Assembly: GCF_013374995.1 (NCBI RefSeq)
Contig: NZ_CP056030.1
Location: forward strand, 962,501-1,026,500
Length of the DNA: 64,000 nt
Origin: Pseudomonas eucalypticola
Lineage (GTDB): Bacteria; Pseudomonadota; Gammaproteobacteria; Pseudomonadales; Pseudomonadaceae
Direction of reading: 5' to 3'
Part shown: positions 57,449 to 64,000 of the stretch, piece after piece
How positions within the stretch are numbered: position 1 is the stretch's first letter
How the letters are laid out: each line of letters begins with the position of its first letter
The notes under the pieces: generated by a model
The model's database searches: none
Told to the model about the DNA's origin: nothing
Seen by the model: the letters and a program-made list of their open reading frames with translations, nothing else
Made by a program: the position numbers and the translations under genes

Positions 57449-58033
57449 ATGTTGCAACGCCTGTTGTTCGGTTTGATCGCTGTGACCACCCTGACGCTGG
57501 CCGGTTGTGCCAACAGTCCGCAGCAACTCAGCCCGCAACCCGTGCTGACCTCGCAACTGGCGCCTGTCGGCCAGGGCCAGCAAGTGGTCGTGCGCGTGGT
57601 GGATGGCCGTCCGTCGCCGGTGCTGGGTACCCGTGGCGGCCTGTACCCCGAGACCAGCTCGGTGACCGTACAGGCCAATGACATCATCCCCAAGCTGCAA
57701 GCCCAGGCTGAAGCCGCCGTGCGCCTGCTGGGCTACACGCCGTCGGCCAATGCGGGCGGTGCCCCGGTGTTGACCGTGACCCTGGCCAACCTCAGCTACC
57801 AGTCACCCAAGGAGGGCATGTACGTGACCGAGGCCACCATCGGCGCCAACTTCAAGGCTGACGTGAACAACAACGGCCGTCACTATGCGGGTGCCTACGG
57901 TGCTTCGCTGAACCAGCGTTTCGGCATGGCGCCGAACGTCGACACCAACACCAAGCTGGTCAGCGACGTGTTGAGCGATGCCTTGACCCGTGTGTTCAAG
58001 GACCCAAGCATCGGTCGTACCCTGAGCAACTGA
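57449..58033 (+). CDS. YajG-family lipoprotein
   Basis: 194 residues with lipoprotein signal MLQRLLFGLIAVTTLTLAGC. The mature domain includes VVVRVVDGRPSPVLGTRGG, RLLGYTPS and GMAPNVDTNTKLVSDVLSDALTRVF, matching the YajG family. ATG 57449 has ggag 8 bases upstream and is preferred to the ATG 6 bp before it. Function unknown; outer-membrane lipoprotein. Confidence 0.88.
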   Translation: MLQRLLFGLIAVTTLTLAGCANSPQQLSPQPVLTSQLAPVGQGQQVVVRVVDGRPSPVLGTRGGLYPETSSVTVQANDIIPKLQAQAEAAVRLLGYTPSANAGGAPVLTVTLANLSYQSPKEGMYVTEATIGANFKADVNNNGRHYAGAYGASLNQRFGMAPNVDTNTKLVSDVLSDALTRVFKDPSIGRTLSN

Positions 58034-58040
58034 TCGCCCG

Positions 58041-58083
58041 TAAAAAAGCCCGCGTTCCCTCATGGGGGCCGCGGGCTTTTTCA
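58041..58083. terminator. Terminator after the YajG-type gene
   Basis: Stem aaaaaagcccgcg / cgcgggctttttt-like (gtaaaaaagcccgcg ... gccgcgggctttttcatg), functional in both directions between converging genes. Confidence 0.85.
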
Positions 58084-58093
58084 TGGCCGCGGT

Positions 58094-58299
58094 TCAGGCG
58101 GCTTCCACATAGAACTCCAGGAAACTGATGCCGGTGTCGGCATCCAGTTCGGGCCCGTCATCGTGGGGGCAGCCGGCCAGGGCGCAGTACACCAACCAGT
58201 GGCGGTCGTGAACATTGAAAGACAACCCGTTGATCAGCGCTTCCTGCTCGTCACTCGGGGGATCAGGTAAAGGCGGTCCTGGTTCTGTGCATGCAACAT
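58094..58299 (-). pseudogene. Small conserved gene with a one-base frameshift
   Basis: From ATG 58299 (ggag 6 bases upstream) the frame reads MLHAQNQDRLYLI and then leaves the conserved reading. One frame over, SDEQEALINGLSFNVHDRHW and GISFLEFYVEAA continue to the stop at 58094. The switch falls at a run of five C (minus strand; ggggg at 58257-58261). One more C would fuse the two parts as ...LYLIPPSDEQEAL.... The total length, 206 bp, is one base short of a whole number of codons. Either a real frameshift or a sequencing/assembly error. Confidence 0.65.
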
Positions 58300-58425
58300 G
58301 ACAAGCTCCATGTCGTGGGCGAGGGAACACAGGGTGACCGGTTCTGATGACGGCTGTATGACGCCCGCGCCTGCCGCAAGGGGCCGTGGCCGCGGCGTTC
58401 ATGACACGGCCAGGACCGCTGCCTG

Positions 58426-59592
58426 TCAGAGTGGGAGGCCGGCCTTTACGCGGTACTGATTGCGCACAGGCGTGGCGTACTGCAGCACCAGGTAGGGCCG
58501 CTGCTCCGGTGGGCAGGCTTCCAGGCGGCGTGTCCATTCGGCGCGGGCCTTTTCCAGCTCCTCGGCGCCGAACACTTCGCTGGCCGCAGGCACCGCCAGG
58601 CTCGCGTCGGCGTCAGCCCACTGGGCGTAGGCCAGGTAGTGCACCGGGAACAGGCGATAACCGGCCAGGATCTGCCGGTCGATCTCGGCCGCCAGTTGCT
58701 TGGTGTCCTCGAACGCCTGGCTTACCGGCGGGGCGAAGTTGATGTGCACCCGGCCCTTATAGCCGGTGATGCCCTGGGCGATGCTGATGTCGTCTTCGCC
58801 GGGGGCCTTGGTGTAGCTGCCCGTGGTGGCGCGGGTGTACAGCTCGCGGGCCTTGGCCAGGTCGCACGGGTCGTACTCGTAGCTGATCGACACCGGGGTC
58901 AGGTTCAGTGACTGGATCACCTCGCCGAACGCCTCGTCCTTGCGGCTCATGTGGAACATCTTGAGGATGGCCGAGTCGGTGCGGTCGTCACCGTCCTTGG
59001 CGCGGCCTTCGGCCTGGGCGATCCAGATCGACTGGCAGTCGTTGCGGATCGAGTGGTTGATGTAGGCCGACAGCAACTGGTAGGCGGCCAGTTTCTCGCG
59101 CCGGCCGCTGAGCGAGCGGTGCACGATGAAGCTCTTGTTCAAGCGCATCAGGTCGCTGACGAAGGGCTTCTGCAGCAGGTTGTCGCCGATGGCGATGCGC
59201 GGCGTGGGCAACCCGGCGTGGTACACGGCGTAGTTGACGAAGGCCGGGTCCATCACGATGTCGCGGTGGTTGGCCAGGAACAGGTAGGCACTGCCGGACT
59301 TGAACTGCTCGACGCCGGTGTAGGTCACACCGTCGGTGGCACGGTCGATGGTGTGGTCGACGTAGACCTCCACCTTGTCCTGCAGGGTGGCCACGCTCTG
59401 GATGCCGGCGAACTCTTTGCGCAGCCGATGAGCTATAAGAGGTTTGAGCAGCCAGCCGAATGCACCGGCCATGCGCGGAAAGCGGAAGTGGGTGAGGATA
59501 TCGAGGAACGCCGGGTCGCTGAGCAGGCGTGCCAGAACGGCAGGGACCTCGGCGTCGTCGTACGGTCGGATGGCATCGAATTCGCCCATCAT
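58426..59592 (-). CDS. 1-acylglycerol-3-phosphate-type acyltransferase
   Basis: 388 residues. PlsC-type motifs: NHRDIVMD (HxxxxD), NKSFIVHRS, and EGRAKDGDDRTDS. The N-terminal 60 residues and long C-terminus set it apart from PlsC itself; it resembles the larger acyltransferase group common in gamma-proteobacteria. Probably acts on membrane glycerolipids at the inner membrane; acceptor unknown. The next Met (position 2) is an equally possible start. Confidence 0.85.
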   Translation of the reverse strand: MMGEFDAIRPYDDAEVPAVLARLLSDPAFLDILTHFRFPRMAGAFGWLLKPLIAHRLRKEFAGIQSVATLQDKVEVYVDHTIDRATDGVTYTGVEQFKSGSAYLFLANHRDIVMDPAFVNYAVYHAGLPTPRIAIGDNLLQKPFVSDLMRLNKSFIVHRSLSGRREKLAAYQLLSAYINHSIRNDCQSIWIAQAEGRAKDGDDRTDSAILKMFHMSRKDEAFGEVIQSLNLTPVSISYEYDPCDLAKARELYTRATTGSYTKAPGEDDISIAQGITGYKGRVHINFAPPVSQAFEDTKQLAAEIDRQILAGYRLFPVHYLAYAQWADADASLAVPAASEVFGAEELEKARAEWTRRLEACPPEQRPYLVLQYATPVRNQYRVKAGLPL

Positions 59593-59694
59593 GCTCTCTT
59601 GTTGGAAACGGCTAGGGTAATAAGGTAAGGGTCTAACGATAGCCCTTCAAATAGACCGGCGATTATACGCACAAGTCACCACGGGGAGACGGCC

Positions 59695-59883
59695 ATGCTG
59701 TTTCAGGAAAGTGAAGACATCGAATGCCCATACTGTGGTGAAACGATTCCGGTATTGCTGGACCTGTCCGGCGGCGATCAGGAGTACATTGAAGATTGTT
59801 CCGTATGCTGCAAGCCGATCCGTTTCATCTTGCAGGTGCACGACGATGAATGGATGTTGGATGTGAAAGGCGAGAACGATTGA
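59695..59883 (+). CDS. CPXCG-type cysteine-rich small protein
   Basis: 62 residues. CPYCGE near residue 12 and CSVCCKPI near residue 38 form a four-Cys zinc ribbon typical of the CPXCG family. Its stop overlaps the next start (tgATG), so the two are translationally coupled. Function unknown. Confidence 0.9.
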   Translation: MLFQESEDIECPYCGETIPVLLDLSGGDQEYIEDCSVCCKPIRFILQVHDDEWMLDVKGEND

Positions 59884-60143
59884 TGCAAAGAATCTACGAC
59901 CCGGAGAGCCTGCTAGAAGCGGAAATGCTGATCGGCATGCTCGATAGCGAAGGGGTGGCGGCCCATCTTGTGGGGCGCGACCTGGTGGGCGGCATCGGTG
60001 ACCTGCCGGCCATCGGGCTGCTGGGCCTGACCGTGGCCAATGACCAGGCCGATTACGCACGCCAGCTCATCGCCGCGTACAATGCCGCCTTGCCGCTGCC
60101 GGGCGAAGAACCGGAGAGTTTCCAGGGCGTGCTGGTGTGTTGA
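59883..60143 (+). CDS. DUF2007-family putative signalling protein
   Basis: 86 residues. QRIYDPESLLEAEMLIGMLDSEGV, HLVGRDLVGGIGDLPA and GLTVANDQADYARQLI match DUF2007, a small GlnB-like-fold domain. ATG 59883 overlaps the upstream stop. Function unknown. Confidence 0.88.
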   Translation: MQRIYDPESLLEAEMLIGMLDSEGVAAHLVGRDLVGGIGDLPAIGLLGLTVANDQADYARQLIAAYNAALPLPGEEPESFQGVLVC

Positions 60144-60178
60144 ACCGTGCGCCTGTCATCTGAAGAGTCTTTTGCCCC

Positions 60179-60799
60179 ATGTGTGGACGTTATGCGCTGT
60201 TTCGCTGGTCGCCGTCTTTTGCCGCGCTGCCTGGTTTCCCTGCCGACCAGCAGGCGCAATGGAATATCTCCCCGGGCGATTCGGTGCTCATCCAGCGCCA
60301 ATTGGAAGGCCGCCTGCAACTGGCGCGCGCCCGCTGGGGGCTGACCCCGCCGTGGTTGACCGACCTGTCGCGCACCCCTGCCCATGCCCGTGCCGAGACG
60401 GTGGCCGAGCAGCCGATGTTTCGCGAGGCGCTGCGGTTGCGGCGTTGCCTGCTGCCGGCGAATGGTTTCTATGAATGGCGCGGCACTGTGCGCAAGCGGC
60501 CGTTCTGGCTGACGCCGGGGGAGGGCAGTTCGCTGTTCTTCGCGGCGGTGTGGGAAGCCTACCCCGTGCAGGAGCAGGTGTGGCTGAGCACCGCGGTGGT
60601 CACCCAGCCGGCCATGAACCAGCGCCGCCCGCTGATTCTCGATGCGGCCGGCCAGCAGGCCTGGCTGGACCCCGAGACGCCCATGCCGGTGTTGCAGTCC
60701 TTGCTGGCCAGCAACCCTGTCGCCTTGCGTGAAAGGCCGCTGGCCAACCTGGTCAATGATCCGAAGCTCAACGCCCCGGAATGCCTGACCCCGGCATGA
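60179..60799 (+). CDS. SRAP-family protein (YedK/HMCES type) with exchanged active-site residues
   Basis: 206 residues. Met-Cys start exposes catalytic Cys2 (CGRYALF). Glu99 in NGFYEW corresponds to the conserved Glu. The usual Asn of the NARxET motif is His69 (AHARAET), and the usual His before the RRP motif is Asn147 (MNQRRPL), a reciprocal exchange relative to E. coli YedK (N75, H160 from memory). The family forms a covalent thiazolidine with abasic sites in single-stranded DNA. The exchange may keep activity or alter it. 35 bp after the DUF2007 gene. Confidence 0.9.
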   Translation: MCGRYALFRWSPSFAALPGFPADQQAQWNISPGDSVLIQRQLEGRLQLARARWGLTPPWLTDLSRTPAHARAETVAEQPMFREALRLRRCLLPANGFYEWRGTVRKRPFWLTPGEGSSLFFAAVWEAYPVQEQVWLSTAVVTQPAMNQRRPLILDAAGQQAWLDPETPMPVLQSLLASNPVALRERPLANLVNDPKLNAPECLTPA

Positions 60800-60807
60800 C
60801 CCAACGC

Positions 60808-60835
60808 CCGTAGCAGCGGACCCGGCCGCGTCCAG
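60808..60835. repeat. Single REP half-unit
   Basis: cgtagcagcggacccggccgcgtc matches the core of the 95-bp tandem repeat unit at 53.8-54.2 kb. It lies between converging SRAP and GDT1 genes. Confidence 0.7.
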
Positions 60836-60867
60836 GACGTCGCATAGTCGCAGGTGTCCCCACGCGG

Positions 60868-61455
60868 TCAGCCTACCCAGCCGCTGACTTGCATGGCCTT
60901 GTAGACGGCCACCACCGCCAGCACGAAGAACGCCGTGGCTGCCAGGCGACGGATCAGGGTCAACGGTAGTTTCTCGGCGGCGAAGTTGCCCGCCAGTACC
61001 ACCGGCACGTTGGCCAGCAGCATGCCCAGGGTGGTACCCAGGATCACCAGCAGCAGGTGCGGGTATTGCGCAGCCAGCATGACGGTAGCCACCTGGGTCT
61101 TGTCACCGATCTCCGCCAGGAAGAAGGCGATCAGGGTGGTCAGGAACGGGCCGAACTTGCGCTTGGTGCTGGCTTCGTCGTCGTCCATCTTGTCGGGGAC
61201 CAGGGTCCACAACGCCGTCGCCGTGAAGCTCGCGGCCAGGATCCAGTGCAGTGTCGCGTCCGAGAAGAAACTGCCGAACCAGGCCCCTACGGCACCAGCG
61301 GCGGCGTGGTTGGCGAGGGTGGCGGCAACGATACCGGCGATGATCGGCCAGGGCTTGCGGAAGCGAGCGGCCAGGATCAGCGCGAGCAATTGGGTCTTGT
61401 CGCCGATCTCCGCCAGGGCAACGATCGCGGTAGGGACAAGAAGTGATTCCAGCAT
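60868..61455 (-). CDS. GDT1/TMEM165-family cation exporter
   Basis: 195 residues, six hydrophobic segments in two repeats, each with the ExGDK(T/S) motif: VALAEIGDKTQLLAL and FFLAEIGDKTQVATV. The family moves Mn2+ or Ca2+ out of the cytosol. A yybP-ykoY-type manganese riboswitch precedes the gene, which supports Mn2+ as the substrate. Confidence 0.92.
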   Translation of the reverse strand: MLESLLVPTAIVALAEIGDKTQLLALILAARFRKPWPIIAGIVAATLANHAAAGAVGAWFGSFFSDATLHWILAASFTATALWTLVPDKMDDDEASTKRKFGPFLTTLIAFFLAEIGDKTQVATVMLAAQYPHLLLVILGTTLGMLLANVPVVLAGNFAAEKLPLTLIRRLAATAFFVLAVVAVYKAMQVSGWVG

Positions 61456-61486
61456 CAGGGTTTCCTATGGGGGCGGGTCGACACGG

Positions 61487-61659
61487 CTATGACACGTACA
61501 GCCTCCCCGCCCCGGGTAAGGTGTGCGTGTCATAGGTCTTGTCAAACCCTGAGCCCGTCTGATGCGGACTGTGGGTCGCATGCGCCATGGTCTGTGGACC
61601 AAGTATGTTGACGCATGCCATGCGAGCAAGTGGGCTCGGCGGGAGACTACTCCCCTAGG
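61487..61659 (-). promoter_or_regulatory. yybP-ykoY manganese riboswitch
   Basis: On the minus strand the leader starts aggggagtagtctcccg (near 61659), contains cgtcaacata and gcatgcgacccac, and closes with gggctcagggtttgacaagacc (near 61537), matching the conserved yybP-ykoY aptamer. The expression platform follows as a 14-bp hairpin (ctatgacacgcaca / tgtacgtgtcatag, 61487-61537) 31 bp before the start codon of the GDT1-type gene. No T-run follows, so control of translation or Rho-dependent ending is more likely than intrinsic termination. Confidence 0.85.
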
Positions 61660-61707
61660 ACGGAGCGGATTCTGCCTAGGGTTTTTCGTTTGGGCAAGCG
61701 AAGTTTT

Positions 61708-62706
61708 TCAGCCGCGTTTGGCCCGGTAGATTCTGAAACCCTGCCCCTCGGCGCGTATTGCGCACACGCCCAGATGTTCTTCGATCAATGGCTGGTAGCG
61801 CAGGAAGCTATTGGCGACGATTCGCAGTTCGCCTCCTTTTCTCAGGTGTTTAGCCGCTTTTCGCAGCAAATTTTCCGAAGCCTGATAGTTGGTGTGCACC
61901 CCCGTATGGAAGGGAGGGTTACTCACGATGGCATCCAGATGAAGGGGCGCGGCATCGATGCCATCACCGGTGATGACCTCGGCCTCCAGGCCATTGGCCT
62001 CAAGGGTCATGCGACTGCTTGCCGCAGCAAAGGCGTCCACGTCGAGCAAGGTCAGCTGGCTTTGCGGGTAGCGGCGCTTGAGGCTGGCACCCACCACCCC
62101 GGCACCGCAACCGAAGTCCAGGACCTGGCCGCCGGGCAGGCCGTCCAGGTGTTCCAGCAGCAGCGCGGTGCCACGGTCCAGGCGGCCATGGCTGAACACG
62201 CCCGGCAGGCTGATGACGGTCATTGGGCCATCGGCCAGGGCCAGTTCGTAGCGCTGGGCCAGGCTTGCCAGCGGCACGCCGACTGGGGCAGATTCGACCG
62301 TGACCTGCCACAGCTGGCAATGCCGTGCACTGTCGAGTTTGCGTGGCTTGCCCAAGGCATGCAGCTGCTTGGCCGCGCCCTCGATGCCGCCGCGCTTCTC
62401 GCCTACCAGGTACAGGTTTTTGCCCGCCAAACGTGAGGCCAGGGCATTGAGCAGGTAGTTGGCCAGCTCACGGGACTTTGGCAGGAAGATCACCGCGGCG
62501 TCGAAATCCGCCTGTGGCGCTTCGGTGCCGAAGTGGCTGCGTTCGCCAAAGCGGGCCGCCAGGGCCTGCTGGTCCCCTGCGTGCCAGCACCAGCCCTGGG
62601 CTTCGGGCAATGTGCCCAGCAGGTCGTCAGCGGGCAGGCCTGCCAGCAGCACGCGGCCCTGGAACAAGTCGGCCTGGCGAAGCAGCACTTCACTGCGCGG
62701 GTCCAT
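61708..62706 (-). CDS. rsmC: 16S rRNA (guanine-N2)-methyltransferase RsmC
   Basis: 332 residues; methylates G1207 of 16S rRNA. Two methyltransferase-like halves; the active C-terminal one has [15 protein letters not shown] (SAM) and [13 protein letters not shown] (NPPF catalytic). Length typical. Upstream of the Mn riboswitch on the same strand. Confidence 0.93.
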   Translation of the reverse strand: MDPRSEVLLRQADLFQGRVLLAGLPADDLLGTLPEAQGWCWHAGDQQALAARFGERSHFGTEAPQADFDAAVIFLPKSRELANYLLNALASRLAGKNLYLVGEKRGGIEGAAKQLHALGKPRKLDSARHCQLWQVTVESAPVGVPLASLAQRYELALADGPMTVISLPGVFSHGRLDRGTALLLEHLDGLPGGQVLDFGCGAGVVGASLKRRYPQSQLTLLDVDAFAAASSRMTLEANGLEAEVITGDGIDAAPLHLDAIVSNPPFHTGVHTNYQASENLLRKAAKHLRKGGELRIVANSFLRYQPLIEEHLGVCAIRAEGQGFRIYRAKRG

Positions 62707-62757
62707 GGTGGGGGCTCCTGGTCAAAAAAGCACCCATTCTACCAGAGCCTCCGGCCC

Positions 62758-63723
62758 TCAGTTGACCTGGCGTACCGGCGTACCGCTGAAATGCCCCTGG
62801 GCGTTTTCGGCCACCTGGGCGACGATGCGCTGGCGCGCCTCGCGGCTGCCCCAGGCACTGTGGGGCGTGACGATCAGGCGCGGAATGTCATCGGCCAGCA
62901 GCGGGTTCCCGTTCACCGGTGGCTCGACGCCGAGCACATCAGTGGCGGCGCCGCCCAGGTGCCCGGCCCGTAGCGCGTCGGCCAATGCCTGCTCATCCAC
63001 GATGCCGCCGCGGGCGGTGTTGACCAGGAAGGCTCCCGGCTTGAGCAGCGCCAGTTCAGCGGCGCCAATCATGTTGCGGGTGCTGTCATTGAGCGGGCAG
63101 TGCAGGGTCAGAGCGTCGACCTGGGGCAGCAACTGTGCCAGTGCAATACGATCTTCTCGCGGCGGCCTGCCGGGGATCTGGCCCAACAGCACGCGCATGC
63201 CGAAGGCTTCGGCCAGCCGTGCCACCGCGCCGCCCAGTTCGCCGTGACCCAGCAGGCCCAGGGTCTTGCCTTCCAGTTCGACAATGGGGAAGTCCAGCAG
63301 GCAGAACTGGCTGGAGCGCTGCCATTGGCCGGCGGCGATGGCCTTCTGGTAGTCCGGCAGCCGCGTGGCCAGGGCCAGCAACAGCATCAAGGTATGCTGG
63401 GCCACCGACGGTGTGCCGTAACCCTGGCAATTGCACACGGCGATGCCACGGCTGCGGGCGGCGGCCAGGTCGACGTTGTTGGTGCCGGTGGCGGTGATCA
63501 GGATCAGTTGCAGGTCCGGGCAGGCCGCGATGGTGTCGGCGTCGACCACCACCTTATTGGTGATGATGACCTGGGCGTCGCGGCAGCGCTCGATCACGTG
63601 CTGCGGCGGGGTGGCGGCGTGCAGGTCCAGGGGGCTGAAGGCCTGGTGCAGCGGGCCCAGGTCGAGGTCCCCCAGGTCCAGTGAGCTGTAGTCGAGAAAC
63701 ACGGCGCGGCGCGGATCGGTCAT
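62758..63723 (-). CDS. D-2-hydroxyacid dehydrogenase (glycerate-dehydrogenase-like)
   Basis: 321 residues. NAD motif GLLGHGELGGAVARL, catalytic Arg in VNTARGGIVDE, Glu in VLGVEPP, His in VTPHSAWGS. The position after rsmC is where pseudomonads carry hprA (glycerate/hydroxypyruvate), so that substrate is likely. Start 63723 matches the family; the upstream open frame is not coding. Confidence 0.92.
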   Translation of the reverse strand: MTDPRRAVFLDYSSLDLGDLDLGPLHQAFSPLDLHAATPPQHVIERCRDAQVIITNKVVVDADTIAACPDLQLILITATGTNNVDLAAARSRGIAVCNCQGYGTPSVAQHTLMLLLALATRLPDYQKAIAAGQWQRSSQFCLLDFPIVELEGKTLGLLGHGELGGAVARLAEAFGMRVLLGQIPGRPPREDRIALAQLLPQVDALTLHCPLNDSTRNMIGAAELALLKPGAFLVNTARGGIVDEQALADALRAGHLGGAATDVLGVEPPVNGNPLLADDIPRLIVTPHSAWGSREARQRIVAQVAENAQGHFSGTPVRQVN

Positions 63724-63924
63724 CGGGGCAGACTCCTTGTGATTGGCGAAAAAGCCTACATGAAATTTGGGCGTATGGGCGTCCGTCCAGGTTTCTTGGC
63801 CCCGCCTCGATGGCCTGCACCCGGAGCGCGGGGTCCCCGCTTTCACAGCCGGTGCTACATTGGGTGCACCGGGCCATGGCCCGTCAGTTGGCGTGCGCGC
63901 TTTGTCGTCATTCAGGATTACACC

Positions 63925-64000
63925 ATGAACAAGCAGTCTTCGAGCTCCTCGGCCCACCCCGACCTGTTGAGTGAGGTCCGCGCCTTTCGCGCCGCCCACC
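63925..64000 (+). CDS. Start of a gene cut by the window end (possibly glutamine-synthetase-like)
   Basis: ATG at 63925 after caggattacacc; 25 codons are visible, beginning MNKQSSSSSAHPDLLSEVRA. The RAFRAAH continuation reminds me of N-termini of glutamine-synthetase-family (gamma-glutamylpolyamine synthetase-like) proteins, but this is too short to be sure. Divergent from the hydroxyacid dehydrogenase. Confidence 0.5.
   Translation, partial: MNKQSSSSSAHPDLLSEVRAFRAAH

Overview
The window reads as chromosome of a fluorescent-group Pseudomonas (P. fluorescens/P. putida lineage). Evidence: high GC, pseudomonad-type 23S/5S sequence, MksBEF in place of MukBEF, and a housekeeping gene order that, from memory, follows the P. 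aeruginosa PA4686-to-PA4626 stretch (mks, rimI, carbonic anhydrase, ychF-pth-rplY-prs, ispE-lolB-TPR, hemA-prfA-prmC-moeB-murI-pagL, photolyase operon, hemH, uraA-upp, hpt, mqo, rsmC, hydroxyacid dehydrogenase). No database was searched; names rest on sequence motifs and remembered family sequences.

Layout. 0-0.8 kb: 3' end of an rRNA operon (23S, 5S, terminator). 0.9-6.3 kb: an unknown gene and the condensin operon mksFEB. 6.4-13.2 kb: rimI, carbonic anhydrase, two exported proteins, and a LysR/tautomerase/hydroxyacid-dehydrogenase group. 13.5-15.2 kb: a Tat-exported phosphoesterase. 15.5-17.9 kb: a decayed genomic island at tRNA-Met, bounded by a repeat of the tRNA 3' end and holding a broken P4-type integrase, IS3 and IS5 fragments and one intact HAD hydrolase. 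18-24.3 kb: an Fsr-like exporter, a Fic protein with a seven-copy operator-like repeat array, an amidase, a LysR regulator and a membrane-anchored Mrr-type nuclease. 24.4-36.9 kb: core translation, nucleotide, isoprenoid, lipoprotein, haem and cell-wall genes, ending in pagL.

36.9-48.3 kb is the most interesting block. A long minus-strand operon (DUF523/1722, MerR-type regulator, photolyase, SDR, FAD oxidoreductase, DUF1365, CFA-synthase-like methyltransferase, DUF2878) is preceded by a second small operon (renalase-like FAD protein plus Trp-rich protein) that is divergent from a TIGR01777 protein and ferrochelatase. Three TGTACA-N12-TGTAYA-like sites lie at exactly the two promoters. They match the operator I recall for LitR/PplR light regulators of P. 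putida. I read the block as a light-controlled photodamage programme combining DNA repair, lipid methylation/oxidation and porphyrin handling.

48.3-51.0 kb is a lower-GC accessory pocket with immunity-like paralogues, a relic copy, a long inverted repeat and a truncated PemK/MazF-like toxin. 51.1-53.7 kb is pyrimidine/purine salvage, followed by five copies of a 95-bp tandem repeat. 54.2-64 kb carries small conserved proteins, mqo, a frameshifted small gene, an acyltransferase, an SRAP-family protein with two active-site residues exchanged, a GDT1 transporter behind a yybP-ykoY Mn2+ riboswitch, rsmC, a hydroxyacid dehydrogenase and the start of one more gene.
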